Assembly: GCA_943324925.2 (NCBI GenBank)
Contig: CALPNL020000126.1
Coordinates: 1-5,592, forward strand
Length of the DNA: 5,592 bases
Source of the DNA: Chitinophaga pinensis
GTDB taxonomy: Bacteria; Bacteroidota; Bacteroidia; Flavobacteriales; Flavobacteriaceae
Direction: 5' to 3'
The number at the start of each line of letters is the position of its first letter. Position 1 is the stretch's first letter. This document shows positions 1 through 5,592 of this stretch, piece by piece. Both the position numbers and the translations under genes were made by a program. The notes below the pieces were generated by a model, which saw only the letters and a list, made by a program, of their open reading frames with translations, searched no databases and was not told the origin of the DNA.

Positions 1-1536
1 TATCCAAATCAATGTATTTTTGTTTTTGATGCTGAATTTGAAACTTATTGTGATGAGAGAGCACAAGAATTAACGAAATATGCCAATGATAAAAACCTAT
101 TTGGCTATTTTTCAGATAATGAAATGCCTCTTGGATTAGATAATTTAGAAGGGTACTTAACTTTAGAAGATAAATCGGATCAAGGGTATTTATTTGCTTC
201 AAAATGGTTGGAACAAAAAGGAATAACAATTGATAAAATCAGCGATAAAGACCGAGCTGAATTTGCTGGTATAGTTGCTGATAAATATTATTCTATAGTT
301 TCCAAAGCGATAAAAAAATACGATCCTAATCACCTTTATTTAGGAAGTAGAATTCATGGTGGAGCAAAAAAAATAGATTCAATTATTGCAGCTGCAGGAA
401 AATATTGCGACATTTTATCAGTCAATTATTATGGCTACTGGACTCCCGATGCAGTGCTATTTGACATGTGGGATAGAGCCGCCAAAAAGCCTTTTATGAT
501 TACTGAATTTTATACTAAAGGAATGGATTCAGGGCTGCCAAATACTACCGGAGCCGGCTTTACAGTTAAAACTCAAACTGATCGAGGTTTTGCCTATCAA
601 AACTTTTGCTTGTCATTATTAGCCAATAAATCTTGTGTGGGATGGCATTACTTTCGATACCAAGACAATGATCCTTCCTCAAAAAAAGCAGATCCTTCGA
701 ATGCCGATTCTAACAAAGGATTAGTAGATAATAGTTTTCAATACTACAAACCCCTCGTAAAACTTATGAAAGAACTTAACGAAAATAAATACAATTTAAT
801 AAAATTTCTAGAAACAGAATCAGATAAAATCAAGGCATTGGAACCATTAGATATCATTTTTGCTATTGGTCAATCCAACATGTCTGGACGTGCGCCAATT
901 GATGATTATAGCGTGATTCCAAATGTATATTTATTCAATGAAGATGGAAATTTTGAACCGGCATCTCAACCATTAAATAAATATTCTAGTATTCGTAAAG
1001 AATTAAAAATTCAAGGGGTTACTTTAGCAAGAAATTGCATGGTTAATCTTCAAAAAGCACTTAATAAACCCTTGGGATTAGTAATGAATCCACAAGGTGG
1101 TTCTTCAATTAAATTATGGTACAAACCAGGAAAAGTGAATTATGATGCTTCAATAATCCGAGCTAAAGAAGCGCAAAAACATGGTAAAATTAAAGCCATA
1201 ATCTGGAATCAAGGTTCGAGCGACAATAAAGAAGGCAAAGACGATAATTTTGCAACGTATAAAGCCAATTTAAAAGAGATGGTGGAACACATCAGACAAG
1301 ATCTAAACGAACCTGAATTGCCTTTTATTTGTGGAGAATTATCAGAACGACCAGATTTTGTAGAATTCAATAAAGAAGTAATTCAAAAAGTAAAAGAGTA
1401 CATTCCATTTAGCGATTTTGTAACTTCTGAAGGAACAAAGCTATTAGAAGATAACATCCATTTTGATGCGGAAAGCGCTAATAAATTGGGAGATCGATAT
1501 GCTGAAAAAGTACTTCCATTTCTTTTAAAGAAATAA
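1..1536 (+). CDS. Agarase-like glycoside hydrolase fused to SASA/CE6-type acetylesterase (5' partial)
   Basis: The frame is open from base 1, so the gene starts upstream; 511 residues are visible and the first in-frame ATG (124) is internal. Numbering below counts from base 1. Residues 1-270 resemble the second half of a clan GH-A (beta/alpha)8 barrel of the agarase type. The segment GYFSDNEMP puts an Asn-Glu pair at 40-41 (expected acid/base), MITEFY puts Glu169 at the expected nucleophile, and WHYFRYQDND at 215-224 fits the last strand. Residues ~282-511 are an SGNH-fold esterase (SASA, CE6-like): GQSNM with nucleophile Ser292, WNQGSSD at 402-408, and DNIHFD giving Asp484 and His487. The linker at ~268-282 is charged, and no internal start could give a separate esterase. 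Expected role is cleavage plus deacetylation of a polysaccharide outside the cytoplasm; the signal peptide would be in the missing N-terminus. I am sure of the two folds and moderately sure of the agarase-like label. A specific GH family (GH50-like is possible) and the substrate are not established. Confidence 0.85.
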   Translation, partial: YPNQCIFVFDAEFETYCDERAQELTKYANDKNLFGYFSDNEMPLGLDNLEGYLTLEDKSDQGYLFASKWLEQKGITIDKISDKDRAEFAGIVADKYYSIVSKAIKKYDPNHLYLGSRIHGGAKKIDSIIAAAGKYCDILSVNYYGYWTPDAVLFDMWDRAAKKPFMITEFYTKGMDSGLPNTTGAGFTVKTQTDRGFAYQNFCLSLLANKSCVGWHYFRYQDNDPSSKKADPSNADSNKGLVDNSFQYYKPLVKLMKELNENKYNLIKFLETESDKIKALEPLDIIFAIGQSNMSGRAPIDDYSVIPNVYLFNEDGNFEPASQPLNKYSSIRKELKIQGVTLARNCMVNLQKALNKPLGLVMNPQGGSSIKLWYKPGKVNYDASIIRAKEAQKHGKIKAIIWNQGSSDNKEGKDDNFATYKANLKEMVEHIRQDLNEPELPFICGELSERPDFVEFNKEVIQKVKEYIPFSDFVTSEGTKLLEDNIHFDAESANKLGDRYAEKVLPFLLKK

Positions 1537-1565
1537 TTCAAAACTTCGTTTATTTAAAATTTCTG
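1537..1565 (+). other. Short intergenic gap, no promoter or terminator seen
   Basis: This 29-bp AT-rich spacer lies between the stop of the fusion gene and the start of the next esterase. It has no inverted repeat followed by a T-run, and no match to the Bacteroidota -33 TTTG / -7 TAnnTTTG promoter pair. It also lacks a purine-rich Shine-Dalgarno, which is usual for Bacteroidota, where A/T-rich leaders are common. The two genes are probably cotranscribed. Confidence 0.6.
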
Positions 1566-3056
1566 ATGATGAAAAATGCCTTGCTTTTATTTTTTATTTT
1601 ATTAAGTAATGCATTCTTTGCAAATGTAACTTTGCCTGCTATTTTTTGTGATCACATGGTACTTCAACAAAAAAGTAATGTTAACTTTTGGGGAACCGCA
1701 GATCCTAATGAAACGATTACAATTTCAAATACGTGGTCTAAAAAAACAGCTACAATTACAGCCGATAAAAATGGTAAATGGAAAATAGAAGTTGCGACTT
1801 ATAAAGCTAGTTTTAAAGAGCAAACCATTACTATAAAAGGGAATAACACCATTCAAATCAATCATGTACTCATTGGTGAAGTTTGGTTTACTTCCGGACA
1901 ATCCAATATGGAATGGCCAATGAGAAAAGTGAAAGACGCCAAAAAGGAACTTTCTGAAGCCAGTTACCCAAATATTAAACTATTTAATATTTCCAAAAAA
2001 ATCGCTAATTCACCACAAGAAGATTTTCCAAAAAATTGCAAATGGATGCCTTGTGATTCTATTAGTGTAAAGGAATTTTCAGCAATGAGTTATTATTTTG
2101 CGAGAGATTTACAAAAAAATTTAAATGTTCCAATCGGTATAATTACAGCCAATTGGGGTGGTACAGGAGCAGAATGTTGGACTCCTGAAGAAGAAAATAG
2201 AAGTTATCCATTATTGAAAAACTTATTTGCACGTTGGGAAAATTGGGACGCTAATAAAGTCAAAGACAGTATTTCATTTGCAGAAGCAAAAGCAAATAAG
2301 TTAAAAATGGAAGAGCCTAAATCCCTCTATATGACAAGCAGACTGCACAGACGTCCGTCTGTTTTGTATAACGGAATGGTAGCACCTTTAATTCCCTTCA
2401 CTATAAAAGGAATAGCATGGTATCAAGGAACTTCAAATAGAGATTGGGCCAACGAATATTTTGAGCAAATGAGCGCTTTAATTACCGGGTGGAGAAAAAA
2501 ATGGAACAATCCTGAATTGCCTTTCTACTTTTTACAATTAACGACCTATAAATACAGCGATAGCAATTTAGCATCTATCATTCGTGAAAACCAACAAAAA
2601 ACACTCCAACTTCCCAATACCGCAATGTGTCCTACGATGGATATTGGCGACTTGAATGACCTTCATTATCCATACAAATTGCCTTTTGGAAGACGTTTAG
2701 CCAATATTGCTTTAGCCAATTCCTATTCTAAAAAAGTAGCTTTTTGCGGACCATTATTTTCTAATTCTGCAATTGATAATGATAAAGTAGTTATTGATTT
2801 TACCTACAATTCTATGCTTAATATTAAAGGAACAATTTTGAATGATATTTTTATTGCCGGTAATGATAGAAAATTTATTAAAGCGGAGGCATATATTGAA
2901 AATAATAAATTAATTGTATTTTCACCATCAGTTAAAGAACCAGTTGCTGTGAGATATGCATGGAATTCGACAGATAAAGCGAACCTTTTTAATGGTAACA
3001 ATTTGCCTGCATCTCCCTTTCGAACAGATAATTGGGAAAACATAATTATCGAATGA
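1566..3056 (+). CDS. Secreted sialate O-acetylesterase-type carbohydrate esterase
   Basis: This complete 496-residue protein belongs to the bacterial sialate O-acetylesterase family of SGNH hydrolases, which remove O-acetyl groups from sugars. Many members act on plant or algal glycans rather than sialic acid. Residues 1-19 form a Sec signal peptide: a Lys, a long Leu/Phe/Ile core, and probable cleavage after NAFFA. Residues 20-100 are a beta-rich domain with the family opening LPAIFCDHMVLQQ. The catalytic domain follows, with SGQSNMEWP (nucleophile Ser113), NWGGTGAECWTP, WYQGTSN at 285-291, RENQQ, and DLHYPYK with Asp365 and His367. A beta-rich tail from ~385 ends in a typical NLFNGNNLPASPFRTDNW segment, so the protein is not truncated. 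The usual QGESN motif reads QGTSN here. The start could be 1566 or 1569 (tandem ATG ATG); either gives the same signal peptide. The stop overlaps the next start. The family call is firm; the true acetylated substrate is unknown. Confidence 0.95.
   Translation: MMKNALLLFFILLSNAFFANVTLPAIFCDHMVLQQKSNVNFWGTADPNETITISNTWSKKTATITADKNGKWKIEVATYKASFKEQTITIKGNNTIQINHVLIGEVWFTSGQSNMEWPMRKVKDAKKELSEASYPNIKLFNISKKIANSPQEDFPKNCKWMPCDSISVKEFSAMSYYFARDLQKNLNVPIGIITANWGGTGAECWTPEEENRSYPLLKNLFARWENWDANKVKDSISFAEAKANKLKMEEPKSLYMTSRLHRRPSVLYNGMVAPLIPFTIKGIAWYQGTSNRDWANEYFEQMSALITGWRKKWNNPELPFYFLQLTTYKYSDSNLASIIRENQQKTLQLPNTAMCPTMDIGDLNDLHYPYKLPFGRRLANIALANSYSKKVAFCGPLFSNSAIDNDKVVIDFTYNSMLNIKGTILNDIFIAGNDRKFIKAEAYIENNKLIVFSPSVKEPVAVRYAWNSTDKANLFNGNNLPASPFRTDNWENIIIE
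3053..3056 (+). other. ATGA start/stop overlap (translational coupling)
   Basis: The ATG of the GH2 gene (3053-3055) overlaps the TGA of the esterase gene (3054-3056). This places both genes on one transcript and suggests coupled translation. It also fixes the GH2 start, because the codons just after it encode a proper basic, hydrophobic signal peptide. Confidence 0.85.
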
Positions 3057-5592
3057 AAACAATATTTTCAAAATACAAATGGAGTGTTAATAACCCAATT
3101 TTATTCTATTTTATAATAGTTGGAACTTTATGTTTTTCTCCAATTTTTGCACAAATAAAAAAGTCCAATCAAGAGGTCAATTATTCCATTAACGAAGCCT
3201 GGAAATTTTCAAAAGAAAATAATTCGAGTAGTTACAAAGTAGATTTTCCTGATACAAATTGGTCAACCGTTTCTATTCCTCACACCTGGAATAACGAGGA
3301 TGCGATGGATGAAACCCCAGGGTTTTATAGAGGCATCTGTTGGTATAGACGATCGGTTTTTATTGGAAATGAAGCCGAAGGTAAAATTGCAATTTTGAAT
3401 TTTGACGGTGCAAATCAAGTAGTTGAATTGTATGTAAATGAAGTTTTGGTTGGAAAACACATCGGTGGTTACACTGCTTTTAATTTTGATATTACCAACA
3501 ATATTCAACCCGGTAAATCCAATTTGATTGCGATTAAAGTAGATAATTCCTACAATGAAAATATTCCGCCATTAACTGCCGATTTCACTTTTTTTGGAGG
3601 AATTAACCGACCAATTTCTTTAAGTTTTGTTGCTCCAATTCATATTTCAACGGCTGATTTTGCTTCTTCTGGAATTTATGTAAAAACGTCTCAAGTTTCA
3701 AATAAAGAAGCAACGGTTTCAGTTAAAACTATTGTAAAAAATGAACTTTCTGAAAATAGTAAAATTCTAATTATTCAAAAATACATCAATCCAAAAGGGG
3801 AAGTTGTAAATACTAGCAAGAGTAAATTAACTTTAAAAGCAGGGGAATCAAACACTTTTGAAAGCAACCCGATTCAAATTGCTAACCCCGATTTATGGTC
3901 TCCAGAATCTCCAAAATTGTATAAAGTTGTCACTTCAATTCTAAACAATAAAAATCAATTACTTCAAGAAAAAGAAACGGTTTTTGGGTTACGATGGTTC
4001 GAATTTACAGCCGATAATGGTTTTTATTTGAATGGAAAACCTTTAAAATTAATAGGCGTAAATCGTCATGAAGTTTTTTCCGGAATTGGAAATGCTTTGC
4101 GCGATGAGTTCCATATTCAAGACATAAAATTGATTAAAGAAATGGGAGGAAATTTCCTTAGAATTGCTCATTATCCTCAAGATCAAAATATTTTGGATTG
4201 GTGCGATAAATTAGGAATTGTAACCATGGTAGAAATCCCAATTGTAAATGCAATTACCGAAAACAAAGTGTTTTTAGAAAATTCGTTGCAAATGGCCGAA
4301 GAAATGGTAAAGCAAAATTACAATCATCCTTCACTGGTTGTTTGGGCTTATATGAACGAAGTAATGTTGCGTCCGCCATTTAAAAAAGATGCTGAAAGAC
4401 ACTCAATTTATTGTAAAGAATTGAACCGACAAGCGAAAGAATTGGAGAAATTAATAAGAAGTTTGGATCCTTCCAGATCTACCTTAATTCCTTGTCACGG
4501 CTCAATGTCTGCCTATCAAGAAGCCGGATTATTTGAAATTCCTAAAATTGTGGGACTGAATTTATATCAAGGTTGGTACAGTGGAATCTTTTCAGGTTTT
4601 GATACCTACTTGGATGATTTTCACAAGCAATACCCTAAAACACCAATTATTGTTACTGAATATGGCGCTGATGTTGATGCCCGATTGCATTCTTTTTTAC
4701 CCGAGAGATTTGATTACACACAAGAATATGGTAATTTATATCACGAGCACTATCTGAAAGCGATAATGGATAGAAAGTTCATTTCCGGAGCGGCAATTTG
4801 GAATTTAAATGACTTTTTTTCTGAAAGCAGGGCTGCTGCCGTTCCCCATGTAAATAACAAAGGAATTACCGGATTGAATAGAGAGAAAAAAGATACTTAT
4901 TTGTTATATCAAGCAAATTTTCTTAAAAAACCGTTCGTAGCTTTTGGGTCTAATTCTTGGTACAACCGAGCAGGTGTCGAAACACAGGCGGGTATTTGCA
5001 ATCAGAATGTTTCGATTTATAGCAATTTACCTAAAATTTCAGTTAATGTGAACTCTAAATATTTAGGAGAATATAAAACGGAAAATGGGGTAGCTGTCGT
5101 ATCTATTCCTTTTACAAATAAAATTAATGTTATTACCGCTGCTGCAAAAAATGGAATTGATGAGGTTTCCGATTTTTATAAAGTCAATTTCCAATTAATT
5201 CCAAGTCAAATTCAGGATGCTAGTTTTGAAAGTTTGAATATAATGTTTGGTTCTAATCGTTATTTTGAAGACAAATCAGCCGCAATATGTTGGATTCCCG
5301 AACAAGCTTACGCCAAAGGAAGTTGGGGATATGTAGGAGGAAAATCATTTAAAACGAATACACGTTACGGACAATTGCCAGCTTCAGAGTTGGATATATT
5401 AAATACCACTCAAGACCCTATTTTTCAAACCCAACGAAATGGAATAGAAGAATTTAAAGCCGATGTTGCTGATGGAATTTATGAAGTTTATTTTTATTGG
5501 GCGCATTTAATTCCTAAAGTGCAAAAAGAAGCGTTAGCTTATAATTTAGGAAATACTTCAAGCTATGAAAATGCCGAAAATTATGTTTTTGA
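3053..5592 (+). CDS. Secreted glycoside hydrolase family 2 enzyme with C-terminal malectin-like domain (3' partial)
   Basis: The frame has no stop from 3053 to the window end: 846 codons plus two bases. Residues 1-33 look like a Sec signal peptide cleaved after PIFA. GH2 domains follow in the usual order. The jelly-roll sugar-binding domain (~45-200) contains FYRGICWYRRSVF and ADFTFFGGINRP, where Asp177 matches the galactose- or glucuronate-site Asp of GH2 enzymes. An Ig-like domain spans ~205-310. The TIM barrel (~320-630) has GVNRHEVF, NFLRIAHYPQ (His373), the acid/base in YMNE (Glu436), the nucleophile in TEYGAD (Glu536), and Trp583. A second beta domain (~636-722) precedes a malectin-like module starting near 729, with DPIFQTQR and GIYEVYFYWAH, cut off by the window. 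The enzyme should remove beta-linked galactose or glucuronic acid from non-reducing ends, in the periplasm or at the cell surface. Beta-galactosidase is the default annotation, but Tyr505-Trp508, the TEYGAD...LHS run and an Asn601-x-Lys603 pair resemble beta-glucuronidases. Family certain, specificity open. Confidence 0.95.
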   Translation, partial: MKTIFSKYKWSVNNPILFYFIIVGTLCFSPIFAQIKKSNQEVNYSINEAWKFSKENNSSSYKVDFPDTNWSTVSIPHTWNNEDAMDETPGFYRGICWYRRSVFIGNEAEGKIAILNFDGANQVVELYVNEVLVGKHIGGYTAFNFDITNNIQPGKSNLIAIKVDNSYNENIPPLTADFTFFGGINRPISLSFVAPIHISTADFASSGIYVKTSQVSNKEATVSVKTIVKNELSENSKILIIQKYINPKGEVVNTSKSKLTLKAGESNTFESNPIQIANPDLWSPESPKLYKVVTSILNNKNQLLQEKETVFGLRWFEFTADNGFYLNGKPLKLIGVNRHEVFSGIGNALRDEFHIQDIKLIKEMGGNFLRIAHYPQDQNILDWCDKLGIVTMVEIPIVNAITENKVFLENSLQMAEEMVKQNYNHPSLVVWAYMNEVMLRPPFKKDAERHSIYCKELNRQAKELEKLIRSLDPSRSTLIPCHGSMSAYQEAGLFEIPKIVGLNLYQGWYSGIFSGFDTYLDDFHKQYPKTPIIVTEYGADVDARLHSFLPERFDYTQEYGNLYHEHYLKAIMDRKFISGAAIWNLNDFFSESRAAAVPHVNNKGITGLNREKKDTYLLYQANFLKKPFVAFGSNSWYNRAGVETQAGICNQNVSIYSNLPKISVNVNSKYLGEYKTENGVAVVSIPFTNKINVITAAAKNGIDEVSDFYKVNFQLIPSQIQDASFESLNIMFGSNRYFEDKSAAICWIPEQAYAKGSWGYVGGKSFKTNTRYGQLPASELDILNTTQDPIFQTQRNGIEEFKADVADGIYEVYFYWAHLIPKVQKEALAYNLGNTSSYENAENYVF

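Noticed and set aside
124..126. ATG at 124 as the start of the first gene
   Set aside because: The frame is open back to base 1, and the upstream codons encode conserved barrel sequence, including the Asn-Glu of the presumed acid/base just before this Met. It is internal.
810..860. Frameshift or assembly join between hydrolase and esterase modules
   Set aside because: The reading frame runs through without a stop or homopolymer anomaly, and codon use is the same on both sides. From sequence alone a true fusion is the simpler reading.
1537..1565. Promoter for the second gene
   Set aside because: The spacer is AT-rich, but no paired TTTG / TAnnTTTG elements with proper spacing are visible, and 29 bp leaves little room for one.
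2804..3043. 79-codon minus-strand open frame
   Set aside because: It lies wholly antisense to the conserved C-terminal domain of the esterase, has no recognisable domain or leader, and is explained as a shadow of AT-rich coding sequence.
3053..3150. Lipoprotein signal (Cys27) in the GH2 leader
   Set aside because: The residues before the Cys are Gly-Thr-Leu, which does not fit a lipobox, and a good signal peptidase I site (PIFA, then Gln) follows a few residues later.
3263..3508. 81-codon minus-strand open frame
   Set aside because: It is antisense to the conserved sugar-binding domain of the GH2 gene and its translation shows no family features.

Overview
The window is AT-rich and densely coding. 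Codon use leans to A/T, there is no Shine-Dalgarno-type spacing, and the protein families are typical of Bacteroidota. It most resembles a Flavobacterium or related Flavobacteriia genome; this rests on composition and protein style, not on a marker gene. All genes lie on the plus strand and look like one stretch of a polysaccharide-utilisation operon. I see no SusC/SusD, sulfatase or regulator in the window.

Layout. (1) Positions 1-1536 hold the 3' part of a gene whose start lies upstream. It encodes the C-terminal half of an agarase-like clan GH-A (beta/alpha)8 glycoside hydrolase, fused in frame to a SASA/CE6-type SGNH carbohydrate esterase. (2) After a 29-bp gap, positions 1566-3056 hold a complete secreted sialate O-acetylesterase-type esterase of 496 residues. 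(3) An ATGA overlap leads into a third gene, 3053 to the window end. It is open over all 846 visible codons with no stop and encodes a secreted family 2 glycoside hydrolase with a C-terminal malectin-like domain; its 3' end is outside the window.

How they may work together (inference): two unrelated-looking esterase modules would strip acetyl groups from a decorated glycan. The agarase-like and GH2 enzymes would cleave the backbone or terminal sugars. The GH2 family includes beta-galactosidases and beta-glucuronidases, and the active-site residues here have several features in common with beta-glucuronidase. The substrate is therefore probably an acetylated, galactose- and/or uronic-acid-containing polysaccharide, but the sequence does not settle which.

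There are no RNA genes, mobile elements, CRISPR arrays or convincing terminators or promoters. No stretch over 30 bases lacks a coding assignment. The points most worth a second look are the hydrolase-esterase fusion, the loss of the usual Glu in the QGE motif of both esterases, and the glucuronidase-like pocket in the GH2 enzyme.
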